Shown here: one piece after another, positions 1 to 7,995 of the stretch
Position numbering within the stretch: position 1 is the first letter of the stretch
Layout of the letters: each line of letters starts with the position of its first letter
Source of the DNA: Flavobacterium sp. GSB-24
Lineage (GTDB): Bacteria > Bacteroidota > Bacteroidia > Flavobacteriales > Flavobacteriaceae
Direction: 5' to 3'
Assembly: GCF_027924665.1 (NCBI RefSeq)
Contig: NZ_AP027043.1
Coordinates: 3,224,001 to 3,288,000, forward strand
Length of the DNA: 64,000 nt
The notes under the pieces: generated by a model
What the model was told of the DNA's origin: nothing
Database searches by the model: none
Seen by the model: only the letters and a program-made list of their open reading frames with translations
Translations under genes and position numbers: made by a program

Positions 1-1
1 C

Positions 2-109
2 AGTTTTTTAAATCAGGCGATTGATATTAAAAAACAATTTGCAGAAGCGACTCACAGCTATAATCAAAGCGCCATCGAACTCCAATTTCCAACCATCAAA
101 AACAATTAA
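2..109 (+). CDS. C-terminal tail of a TolC-like or CzcA-TolC efflux component (partial)
   Basis: An open frame enters from the left edge and ends at the TAA at 107-109, one base before the adaptor gene. It encodes 35 residues ending in IELQFPTIKNN. The helical, Gln/Asn-rich tail with a YNQSAIELQF segment resembles the end of outer-membrane TolC/CzcC proteins, or of the TolC part that can be fused to CzcA in Bacteroidota. Position directly before a CzcB-like adaptor supports the assignment to a heavy-metal RND efflux operon. Only the last codons are visible, so the family call is an inference from context and a short sequence. Confidence 0.6.
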   Translation, partial: SFLNQAIDIKKQFAEATHSYNQSAIELQFPTIKNN

Positions 110-110
110 A

Positions 111-1358
111 ATGAAAATAAATTTAACCGCAAAGATCGCAGAGATTTTATCGCAGAGTCCGCAAAGAAAGTTAGCCTACAGCTTACTGCTTATAGCTTAC
201 TGCGGAATTTTAAATTCTTGCAATGAAAAAAAGACAGAGGAAATACACGAAGAAGAAAAATCACAAACGGAAGTTGCTTTAACCGAATCTCAATATAAAA
301 CTGTAGGTATTGAAACAGGATTTGTAGAAAACAGAAACCTGAATAAAATCATCAAAGCCAATGGCTACACGACAGTTCCACCGCAAAATTCCGCTGAAGT
401 TTCGACTTTAATTGGGGGAACGGTAAAAGATATTTATGTTTTGGAAGGAACATTCGTCAACAAAGGAAAAGTTTTAGCAACCATTCAAAATCTTGAAGTA
501 ATTGAAATGCAGGAAGATTATCATTCGGCTTCTGCCAATGTCGAATATTTGCAGTTAGAATACAACCGCCAGAAAACCTTGAGCGATGAAAATGTAAATC
601 CGAGAAAAGTATTTCAGGAAGTAAAAGCAAAATTAGCAGCCGAAAGAGCGCGTGCGCAGGCAGCCAAAAACAAATTAGAAGCTTTACATGTTTCCATAAA
701 AGGAAGTTCGTCTCTAGTTCCAATTGTAGCTCCGATAAATGGTTACGTTGGGAAAATTAATATTGCGAAAGGCGCTTTTGCCAATACTGGAGTTTCGCTT
801 TTTGAAGTGGTTGACAACAGCCAGATGCATTTGGATTTGAATGTTTACGAGAAAGATTTGGGTTCTATTTCGGTAGGGCAGGTAATTGATTTTGTATTAA
901 CGAATCAGTCCAATAAATCCATTAAAGGAAAGATTTTCGGAATCAATAAATCTTTTTCTAACGAAAGTAAAACCGTTGCCGTTCACGCCAAAATCGATCC
1001 TGCCGATGCCAAAGGTTTGATTCCTGGAATGTATGTTTCTGCCAATATCAATATTACAAATGCAACCGTTCCTGCATTACCAAAAGATGCTGTAGTTCGA
1101 AATGCAGATAAGTATTTTGTTTTTGTACAAGAAGAATCGCATACTGAAGAAAAACACAAGCATACCGAAGGCGAAAAAGAAGAATCTCATGAAAAAGAAA
1201 TTCATTTTAAAGCAGTTGAAGTAATGCCAGGAACAACAGATTTAGGTTTTACAGAAGTGAAATTTGTAGACAAAATCGCGTCTGATGCTAAAATCGTTAC
1301 CAAAGGTGCTTTTTATCTGCTGTCAGCAATGAAAGGCGGAGGCGAGCATGAGCATTGA
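111..1358 (+). CDS. RND efflux periplasmic adaptor, CzcB/CusB-like lipoprotein
   Basis: This 415-residue protein is a membrane-fusion subunit joining an inner-membrane RND pump to an outer-membrane channel for metal cation export. After a signal peptide with lipobox LNSC comes a biotinyl-lipoyl-like hairpin (IGGTVKDIYVLEGTFVNKG), a coiled coil (MQEDYHSASANVEYLQ onward), and beta-barrel domains. A His/Glu-rich insert (SHTEEKHKHTEGEKEESHEK) near the C-terminus and the ending GGGEHEH suggest metal binding. The ATG at 111 is chosen one base after the upstream stop; a TTG at 21 would add 30 residues overlapping the previous gene. Codons 5-31 are made of DNA that also occurs as intergenic repeats (see findings). 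The metal is unknown; the neighbouring Zn/Cd-type ATPase suggests Zn, Cd or Co. Confidence 0.9.
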   Translation: MKINLTAKIAEILSQSPQRKLAYSLLLIAYCGILNSCNEKKTEEIHEEEKSQTEVALTESQYKTVGIETGFVENRNLNKIIKANGYTTVPPQNSAEVSTLIGGTVKDIYVLEGTFVNKGKVLATIQNLEVIEMQEDYHSASANVEYLQLEYNRQKTLSDENVNPRKVFQEVKAKLAAERARAQAAKNKLEALHVSIKGSSSLVPIVAPINGYVGKINIAKGAFANTGVSLFEVVDNSQMHLDLNVYEKDLGSISVGQVIDFVLTNQSNKSIKGKIFGINKSFSNESKTVAVHAKIDPADAKGLIPGMYVSANINITNATVPALPKDAVVRNADKYFVFVQEESHTEEKHKHTEGEKEESHEKEIHFKAVEVMPGTTDLGFTEVKFVDKIASDAKIVTKGAFYLLSAMKGGGEHEH

Positions 1359-1465
1359 TTGTTTTAAGATTCTGAGGTGCTAAGATTCTGAGATGCTAAG
1401 TTTTTTTAATGCTGAGATTTGGTAGCAAAGTAGCAGATTCTCCAATTTTTCATTTAATAATTAAA

Positions 1466-1501
1466 TTGAATTGCCTACAGCTTTAGATGGAGGCAATTCA
1501 A
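1466..1501 (+). terminator. Perfect 11-bp hairpin after the efflux operon
   Basis: TTGAATTGCCT at 1466-1476 pairs perfectly with AGGCAATTCAA at 1491-1501 around a 14-nt loop. It lies 108 bp after the adaptor stop and could end its transcript, although no strong T-run follows. The surrounding 1359-1620 also carries repeat-like sequence: a 16-bp near-duplicate GATTCTGAGGTGCTAA and a segment similar to one at 21730-21760 (CTTAGTGCCTTAGCGCCTTTGTGGCAA). It may be a repeat rather than a dedicated terminator. Confidence 0.4.
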
Positions 1502-1620
1502 AATATAAAACTTAGTGCCTTAGCGCCTTTGTGGCAACAAACAAAATGCTTAAATTTAGAACATTAATTTATTCAAAGGTTAAACTTGCAGCCTGAAACA
1601 AATAAACTTGAAACTTTCCC

Positions 1621-3627
1621 ATGATGCATCAAGATAAAGAAGTTAAAAATATAAAAAGTAAACCCAAAACTACCTGCTGTTGTTCGCATGACGAACCCGA
1701 GCATTCTGATAATGATGGGCACGACCACGACCACGACGGACACGATCATGAACATAATGTAGAAGGCAGCTGGTTTAAATTGTTTTTACCTGCCATAGTT
1801 TCATTCGTTATATTATTGATCGGAATTGCCTTTGATAATTACTTTCCACAAAGTTGGTTTACAGGATATGTGAGAACTATTTGGTACGCCATTGCTTATC
1901 TTCCAGTTGGGCTTCCTGTTTTGAAAGAAGCTTATGAAAGTATCGTAAAAGGAGATGTTTTTTCAGAATTTTTCTTAATGTGTATTGCCACAATTGGTGC
2001 GTTTGCTATAGGAGAATATCCAGAAGGTGTTGCCGTGATGTTATTTTATACGATTGGAGAAACCTTTCAAGGAATGGCAGTTAATCGGGCTAAATCTAGT
2101 ATTAAAAGTTTATTAGACCAACGTCCTGATGAGGTTCATGTTTTAGAAAATAATGTGTCAGTAAAAGTCAAAGCCAAAGACGTTCAAATTGGCGCTGTTA
2201 TTCAGCTTAAAGCAGGAGAAAAACTAGGATTAGACGGCGAATTATTATCAGATTCGGCTTCGTTCAATACAGCGGCTTTAACAGGAGAAAGCAAACCCGA
2301 CACTAAAAAGAAAGGCGAAACTGTTCTGGCAGGAATGATAAATAGAAACACTATTGCAGAAGTAAAAGTAACAACTGCTTATAACGACAGCAAATTGTCT
2401 AAAATTCTTGAATTGGTGCAGAATGCAGCAACAAAGAAAGCTCCTGCGGAATTATTCATTAGAAAATTTGCAAAAATTTATACACCAATTGTAGTATATC
2501 TGGCGATTGCTATTTGTCTGCTTCCCATGCTTTTCGTAGATAATTATGTTTTCAGCGATTGGCTGTACAGAGCTTTGGTCTTTTTGGTAATTTCTTGTCC
2601 TTGTGCTTTGGTAATCAGTATTCCGTTGGGTTATTTTGGAGGAATCGGTGCTGCCAGTAAAAACGGAATTCTGTTTAAAGGCAGTAATTTTCTAGACAGT
2701 ATTTCGACGATTCAGAATGTTGTTGTTGATAAAACCGGAACTATGACCGAAGGTGTTTTTAAAGTGCAGGAAGTCATTATAAAACCTGAATTTGATAAAG
2801 AAGAAATCCTGAAGATGGTCAATGCTTTAGAAAGCCGAAGTACACATCCCGTTGCAACTGCAATTCATAATTATGCGGGACAAATTGATACTTCAGTTGA
2901 ATTGAAAGATATTGAAGAAATCTCGGGACACGGTTTAAAAGCTTCATATAATGGAAAAGAACTGCATGTAGGGAATTTTAAGCTTCTGGATAAGTTTTCT
3001 ATTGCTTACGACATTGATCCGACATCAATAGTGTACACTACAATTGCAATTGCTTACGACCAGAAATTTGCAGGTTATTTAACCATTGCCGACGAAATCA
3101 AAGTTGATGCCCAAGAAACGGTTACCAAACTAAAAACTTTAGGGGTTAAACTAACCATGCTGAGCGGCGATAAAACAAATGTGGTTCAATTTGTAGCTGA
3201 TAAACTCGGAATTGTAAAAGCTTTTGGGGATTTGCTTCCAGAAGATAAAGTCAACAAAGTCAACGAAATTAAAGCCAGAAACGAAACTATTGCTTTTGTG
3301 GGCGATGGCGTAAATGATGCACCCGTAATCGCTTTAAGCACAGTGGGAATTGCAATGGGAGGTTTAGGAAGCGACGCCGCAATTGAAACTGCTGATATTG
3401 TCATTCAGGATGATAAACCGAGTAAAATTGCAATGGCCATAAACATTGGGAAGCAAACCAAAAAAATCGTCTGGCAGAATATCACTTTAGCTTTCGTCGT
3501 AAAAGCTTTTGTTTTAATTCTCGGCGCGGGCGGACTGGCAACAATGTGGGAAGCTGTTTTTGCTGATGTTGGAGTAGCTTTACTAGCAATTTTGAATGCT
3601 GTTAGAATTCAGAAGATGAAGTTTTAA
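1621..3627 (+). CDS. Heavy-metal-translocating P1B-type ATPase (Zn/Cd/Pb type)
   Basis: This 668-residue inner-membrane pump exports a divalent soft metal using ATP. All core P1B motifs are present: TGES actuator loop (TGESKPD), the SCPCAL transmembrane metal site (Cys326, Cys328), phosphorylation motif DKTGTMT with Asp370, the STHPVAT P1B His-Pro motif, and GDGVNDAP. CPC with a C-terminal Asp-containing helix (FADVGVAL) fits the ZntA/CadA group. The N-terminus lacks a GMTCxxC domain and instead has a CCC cluster and an Asp/His-rich stretch (about residues 19-46), probably a metal-binding tail. Two adjacent ATGs (1621, 1624) could start it. It follows the RND adaptor by 262 bp, giving a metal-export neighbourhood. 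Confidence 0.95.
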   Translation: MMHQDKEVKNIKSKPKTTCCCSHDEPEHSDNDGHDHDHDGHDHEHNVEGSWFKLFLPAIVSFVILLIGIAFDNYFPQSWFTGYVRTIWYAIAYLPVGLPVLKEAYESIVKGDVFSEFFLMCIATIGAFAIGEYPEGVAVMLFYTIGETFQGMAVNRAKSSIKSLLDQRPDEVHVLENNVSVKVKAKDVQIGAVIQLKAGEKLGLDGELLSDSASFNTAALTGESKPDTKKKGETVLAGMINRNTIAEVKVTTAYNDSKLSKILELVQNAATKKAPAELFIRKFAKIYTPIVVYLAIAICLLPMLFVDNYVFSDWLYRALVFLVISCPCALVISIPLGYFGGIGAASKNGILFKGSNFLDSISTIQNVVVDKTGTMTEGVFKVQEVIIKPEFDKEEILKMVNALESRSTHPVATAIHNYAGQIDTSVELKDIEEISGHGLKASYNGKELHVGNFKLLDKFSIAYDIDPTSIVYTTIAIAYDQKFAGYLTIADEIKVDAQETVTKLKTLGVKLTMLSGDKTNVVQFVADKLGIVKAFGDLLPEDKVNKVNEIKARNETIAFVGDGVNDAPVIALSTVGIAMGGLGSDAAIETADIVIQDDKPSKIAMAINIGKQTKKIVWQNITLAFVVKAFVLILGAGGLATMWEAVFADVGVALLAILNAVRIQKMKF

Positions 3628-3634
3628 TTTGTAC

Positions 3635-3671
3635 CAAAAAATAAAAGCCCATTTCCCAAAGAAAATGGGCT
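3635..3671. terminator. Bidirectional terminator between convergent genes
   Basis: AGCCCATTT at 3646-3654 pairs with AAATGGGCT at 3663-3671. An A-run at 3635-3646 supplies a U-tract for transcripts arriving on the minus strand from the cytochrome c peroxidase gene. The hairpin also lies 19 bp after the ATPase stop, so it can serve both genes. Confidence 0.75.
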
Positions 3672-3713
3672 GATTAGATTTACAGATTTAGGACAATTTA
3701 CAAACTAACTAAA

Positions 3714-4856
3714 TTATTTCGGCATTTCAGGAACCATAATTCTTCTTGTTGGCGTACTCAAAGTTTCAATAAAAGCCAGAAGATCGCTTATTTCTTCTTT
3801 ATTTAAATTCAGTTTTTTAAGTGCAGGATCTACTTTCGGAATTAAGGAATCTCTCGCTGTTCCAAGATATTTTTTCTGAACTGGCGAAGGATTTCCTCCA
3901 TTATACAATTCTACCACATCTAAAAGAGTAGGAAAATGCCCGTGATGCATCCAAGGTTTTGTGTTTACGACTTCACGCAATGTTGGCGTTCTGAATTTGC
4001 CAATATCTTTTACATCTTTGGTAACATTATAACGGCCAAAATCTTCATTTTTTGTTCCGAATAAAGTCTGACCGTCATTATGAAACTGATTATCGCTGAA
4101 ATAAGGCGTATTATGACAATTGATGCATTGTGCCTTAGTTCTGAACAAATGCATTCCTTTAACCTGAGAATCAGTATAAGCCTCTGATTTTCCGCTCACA
4201 AATTGGTCAAATTTACTTTTCGGACTATTGATTGATCTTTCAAAAGTCGCTATCGCATATTGAATTCGTTCTAAAGTCACTTTTTTATTTCCAAAAGCGG
4301 CAGTAAATAGTTTATTATAACCTTTAATCTTCGCAATTTTATCAACGGCAATCGTCAGTTTTTCATTCATTTCTAGCGGATCTGAAACAGGAAACTGCGC
4401 CTGATCTTCTAAACTGGATGCGCGTCCGTCCCAAAATAAGGAAGTGGCATACGCCGAATTTAAAATTGTCATCGAATTACGTTTTCCCGTTTGGCGATCA
4501 TGCCCGAAAGAACGCGTCAAATTATCCGTCCAGCCCAATTCCGGATTATGACAGGAAGCGCACGCAATTTGTCCGCTTCGGGATAACCTCGGATCAAAAA
4601 ATAAAATCTTTCCCAAACTTTCTTTTTCCTTAGAATATGGATTATAAGCTGGATAAGGAACCGCAGGAAGTACTCCAATATCCTGAAATTTAGTTTTATC
4701 GACACTTTCATGCAATTCCGCAGCAGGCCATTTTGAAGCATCACCGCCAGAATAAATTTTTCGTAATTCCTGAACATCAATATAATCTGGTTCTTCAACG
4801 CTTTTATAAGCCGACAAACCCAGCAGGAATAGGAGAGGGAAGATTAGTTTTTTCAA
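3714..4856 (-). CDS. Di-haem cytochrome c peroxidase (MauG/CcpA family)
   Basis: This 380-residue periplasmic enzyme reduces hydrogen peroxide with electrons from small cytochromes, or is a MauG-like relative. Two CxxCH haem sites are visible: CASCH (Cys99, His103) and CINCH (Cys244, His248). The FDPRLS segment before the first site and KFRTPTLR in the C-terminal half are typical of the family. The N-terminus MKKLIFPLLFLLGLSA is a signal peptide but begins at a TTG codon; no ATG lies between it and the first conserved segments. It is transcribed toward the metal ATPase and ends at the shared hairpin. Whether it belongs to the transcript of the SusCD locus upstream is unclear because a 220-bp repeat-filled gap separates them. 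Confidence 0.92.
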   Translation of the reverse strand: MKKLIFPLLFLLGLSAYKSVEEPDYIDVQELRKIYSGGDASKWPAAELHESVDKTKFQDIGVLPAVPYPAYNPYSKEKESLGKILFFDPRLSRSGQIACASCHNPELGWTDNLTRSFGHDRQTGKRNSMTILNSAYATSLFWDGRASSLEDQAQFPVSDPLEMNEKLTIAVDKIAKIKGYNKLFTAAFGNKKVTLERIQYAIATFERSINSPKSKFDQFVSGKSEAYTDSQVKGMHLFRTKAQCINCHNTPYFSDNQFHNDGQTLFGTKNEDFGRYNVTKDVKDIGKFRTPTLREVVNTKPWMHHGHFPTLLDVVELYNGGNPSPVQKKYLGTARDSLIPKVDPALKKLNLNKEEISDLLAFIETLSTPTRRIMVPEMPK

Positions 4857-4892
4857 TTTGCTTTGTTTTTTTATGTTTTTGTTTTTTTTTTG

Positions 4893-4946
4893 TTTCAGGT
4901 TTCAGGTTTCAAGTTGCTGCAGAGCGTGAAACTTGAAACCTGAAAC
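4893..4946. repeat. Foldback array of GGTTTCA heptads
   Basis: GTTTCAGGTTTCAAGTT at 4899-4915 is the exact reverse complement of 4930-4946, with a 14-nt loop. The left arm is built from 7-bp units (GGTTTCA). It sits between the lipoprotein gene and the peroxidase gene. A T-run follows on the plus strand, which is antisense to both neighbours, so it is not a classical terminator for them. Confidence 0.8.
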
Positions 4947-5013
4947 TTTATTTTTTTGTTTTACCCGCCAAAAGCTTTGTCAAAGTTTTAAACTTTGACA
5001 AAGCTCTATCGCA

Positions 5014-5080
5014 ATCAACCATCAACCATCAACCATCAACCATCAACCATCAACCATCAACAATTAACCATCAACAATTA
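5014..5080. repeat. Intergenic ACCATCA heptad array
   Basis: About nine 7-bp units, mostly ACCATCA with ACAATTA variants, run up to and include the stop codon of the lipoprotein gene (TTA at 5078-5080 on the plus strand). On the coding strand of that gene these are TGATGGT heptads directly after the stop. It belongs to the heptad family found throughout the window. Confidence 0.85.
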
Positions 5081-6544
5081 AAGAGTTACTTCTTTCGGGC
5101 ATTCAATACTTAAAGGAGTTGGTTTGGTATAAACTCTGTTATTGTACATTCTGTATTGCGTAGAAACAGTTCCTCCAAAAAGTTTATCATTTGTTAGTTT
5201 TAGTTCAAATGAAATTTCGTATAAACCATTGCTGATTTCTTTGTAAGTTCCATCTCCGGAAATAGCTATAACATGTGTATTTGTGGCACTCGATCCGATA
5301 GTAATATCCTGCGGAATTACGAGAACTGTTCCTTCTGTTTTGCTGTTTCCGTTTGCTGGGAAAAACTCTAACGCTGAGGTGATATTAAATCCAGGAGAAA
5401 CTGCAGCTGAATTACTTTCATTTGAAAACCATCTTTTTAAGCCAAAAGAATTAACTGTATTAGTCCCAGTTGAAACATTAAATCCGATTTTGAAAGCGTC
5501 GTGGTAAACATCGTCATTTGGATTTGCTGTCCCTTTATCGCTGTATAAAATAGCATTTTCGTTATCTTTTGTTACAATAACCGGAAAAGTTAAAGCGTTA
5601 AAAGTCTGCCATGTACAGTTTCCATTATTATTGAACCAATGTTCGCCGTATGTCAAATAAAAGGCATTGGTTGGATCTGTAAATTTTGATGCGGGATACG
5701 CCTGAACATCTCTTGGCGATTTTATAGGTTTTACAATAGTAAGATTAATACTTCCGGTGGCGTTATAATTTGGAATATTTACTAATGTAATTTTTGATTC
5801 ATAACGAGCATCATCATTTTGAATATCTTCAAGCAGTGTTAAATGATAATTGATGGAACTTCTGTTGTCACCAAAATCGTCATGCGTTAATGAATATTCA
5901 AAACCATTTTGGAATTTGAAAATAGATGCATTTTCTATTTCAGAAGGGAAAAATCCGTTAGGGAAATTTACTTTAAAGTCAATAGTTTCGCCAACTTCTC
6001 CTTTGATCACATATTGGTTAACAGGAAAGGTGTAATTGGTTGCAATTGTTCCTAAATCAATTTTAAAAGTATCATTTGGATAGGTTGAGTTTAAATTTCC
6101 GATATGAATTTCTGGATCTGAAACGGTTTCTAATTTTAAAGTAATACTTTGGTTAGCAGTCCATCTTTTATCAAAAGAAACAGCGATAGTATCGGTTAGT
6201 TTAGTTCCCTGAAAAGTTAACTGATTAACTGGATTTACTGTAAAACTTTCGTTATCACCTGTTGATGAAACTGCACTAAAATTGGCAGTAACCGTATTTT
6301 TTAAGTTACGAGTTGTTAATGCAACTGGCACTTTCAATGTTTTTACTGAAGTATTTACGTAATTAGACACAGGAGCTAAACTTCCGTTTACAGTTGGATA
6401 TTCTACAGGTGTATTATCGCTTTTTACCAAGAAATTGAATCTTAAAAACGGATCAATTTCAGAACCTAATTTATAGTCATCTTTTGAACAGGAAATAAAT
6501 AGTACTCCTATGAACAATATGCTAAATATCTTAATACGAGTCAT
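5078..6544 (-). CDS. SusD-linked surface lipoprotein of unknown ligand
   Basis: This 488-residue lipoprotein has signal MTRIKIFSILFIGVLFISC with lipobox FISC followed by SKDD, a form suited to outer-membrane or surface export. The rest is beta-rich with several Ig-like stretches; I do not recognise a catalytic motif. Its ATG at 6542-6544 overlaps the SusD stop by 14 bp, so it is translated with the SusC/SusD pair and probably binds the same substrate at the cell surface, as SusE/F-type proteins do. An upstream in-frame ATG at 6598 lies inside the SusD gene and would hide the signal peptide, so it is rejected. The ligand cannot be told from sequence. Confidence 0.8.
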   Translation of the reverse strand: MTRIKIFSILFIGVLFISCSKDDYKLGSEIDPFLRFNFLVKSDNTPVEYPTVNGSLAPVSNYVNTSVKTLKVPVALTTRNLKNTVTANFSAVSSTGDNESFTVNPVNQLTFQGTKLTDTIAVSFDKRWTANQSITLKLETVSDPEIHIGNLNSTYPNDTFKIDLGTIATNYTFPVNQYVIKGEVGETIDFKVNFPNGFFPSEIENASIFKFQNGFEYSLTHDDFGDNRSSINYHLTLLEDIQNDDARYESKITLVNIPNYNATGSINLTIVKPIKSPRDVQAYPASKFTDPTNAFYLTYGEHWFNNNGNCTWQTFNALTFPVIVTKDNENAILYSDKGTANPNDDVYHDAFKIGFNVSTGTNTVNSFGLKRWFSNESNSAAVSPGFNITSALEFFPANGNSKTEGTVLVIPQDITIGSSATNTHVIAISGDGTYKEISNGLYEISFELKLTNDKLFGGTVSTQYRMYNNRVYTKPTPLSIECPKEVTL

Positions 6545-7991
6545 TTTGTTGAAAGTTAGGGTTAAGATTAGTGTTGAATGTTGGTATTGGCAATACAAAT
6601 TTTAAAGAAGGATATGTCACGCTGCAGCTAGTTGAAATACAGCCGTCATTTCTTGAAATATTCTTATGATTGCGAACAAGATCAAAAAATAAATGACCTT
6701 CAAAGCAAAGTTCTTTTCTTCTTTCTAATAAAATATTTTCTTTAAGATTCACCGTACTAGTTAATAATGCAGCATTTGCACGGGCGCGGATAATGTTGAT
6801 ATCTGCCATAGCGATATCCGCTCTGTTGGTTTCATAAGCAGCTTCGGCACGTATTAAATACATCTCACTCAATCTGAATGCAACATAACCCGCATTATTT
6901 TGGAATTTTCTAGTGAAGTTATAATTTACAGGAGCTAAAACGCCATTTACTAAAGTCTGCAATGGCTGCGTCAGGAATAATTGTTTTCTTAAATCCGAAT
7001 TTTCATAGAGATTAACCAAATCATCAGATGCGACATATTTATTATAGCTTGTTGCCGATGTATATCCAAAATAGCTTGCCATAGAACTACCAGCAACACC
7101 CTCAGAATCTTTTGGAATCGAAAATTCTAATAAAATTTCAGATATAGGAAGATCTGTTTTTGCCCATTCTGCAAGATAATTGTCTTTTTCTACTAGTTTA
7201 GCTCCAGAATTTGTAATGACATCATTTGCAGTTTCATAAGCGTTTGTCCAGTCGTTTTTTTGTAAATATACTCTCGCCAGTAAAGCCTTAGTACTGTTAA
7301 CATTAAAGTAAGAATATACAGATCCGTTAAGTAACGAACTTGAAGAGTAATTACTAATAGCCTCTTTTAAATCGTTTATAATTAAATTGTAAGTATTAGC
7401 AGCAGTTTCTCTGGCCGGGTATTGTATTCCTGCTTTAATTGATTTTGTGTTGTAAACAATTCCTAAATGAGAAGCATCTGGAGTATAATTATAATCTTGG
7501 CTGTAAACAATCGCTAAAAGAAAATGTGCATAAGCTCGAATTGTCATAGCCTCGGCCGTAATTTGATTTTTTTCTTCTTCTGTAGCATCTTTTAGGGCAG
7601 GTGTGTACTCTAAAATTAAGTTGGCTTGATTTATAATATCATAGCTCCCATCATAAAATGATTTGAAGTTACTGGTTAGCGCTAGATCTTCAAAAGAATA
7701 AACCTGTTCAAGATTTCCCGGCGGCGAAATTTGACCTCTGCTGGTTCCTGAAGCTGTTGGTGTAAATTTTATATTTCCTCCTTGTAAATCGGCATAAACA
7801 GCAAAACGTTCGCCTCTTACATTGGCTTCAAGTTCTGTATAAAGACCTGTTAAGGCAGTAATTACACCTTGCTTATTCTGCAAAAGCTCATCAATAGAAG
7901 TTTGTGTTCCAGGTTCTTGCTCCAAAAAATCACTACAGCTTTGTAATGAGAAAATCAGAAAAAATAATGTGATGTATTTTGAATATTTCAT
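6531..7991 (-). CDS. RagB/SusD family nutrient-binding outer-membrane lipoprotein
   Basis: This 486-residue protein starts MKYSKYITLFFLIFSL and has lipobox LQSC followed by SDFLEQEPGTQ, the usual opening of SusD mature proteins. TPR-like helices (AKALLARVYLQKNDWTNAYETA) and the C-terminal family segment (RLSEMYLIRAEAAYE, then ERRKELCFEGHLFFDLVR) are clear. It forms the lid on the SusC channel. The start at 7991 is 4 bp after the SusC stop; the longer frame from 8060 overlaps SusC and lacks an N-terminal signal. No glycan-degrading enzyme is encoded nearby, so the substrate may be something other than a polysaccharide, such as peptide or metal complex. Confidence 0.93.
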   Translation of the reverse strand: MKYSKYITLFFLIFSLQSCSDFLEQEPGTQTSIDELLQNKQGVITALTGLYTELEANVRGERFAVYADLQGGNIKFTPTASGTSRGQISPPGNLEQVYSFEDLALTSNFKSFYDGSYDIINQANLILEYTPALKDATEEEKNQITAEAMTIRAYAHFLLAIVYSQDYNYTPDASHLGIVYNTKSIKAGIQYPARETAANTYNLIINDLKEAISNYSSSSLLNGSVYSYFNVNSTKALLARVYLQKNDWTNAYETANDVITNSGAKLVEKDNYLAEWAKTDLPISEILLEFSIPKDSEGVAGSSMASYFGYTSATSYNKYVASDDLVNLYENSDLRKQLFLTQPLQTLVNGVLAPVNYNFTRKFQNNAGYVAFRLSEMYLIRAEAAYETNRADIAMADINIIRARANAALLTSTVNLKENILLERRKELCFEGHLFFDLVRNHKNISRNDGCISTSCSVTYPSLKFVLPIPTFNTNLNPNFQQNDSY

Positions 7992-7995
7992 TTCT

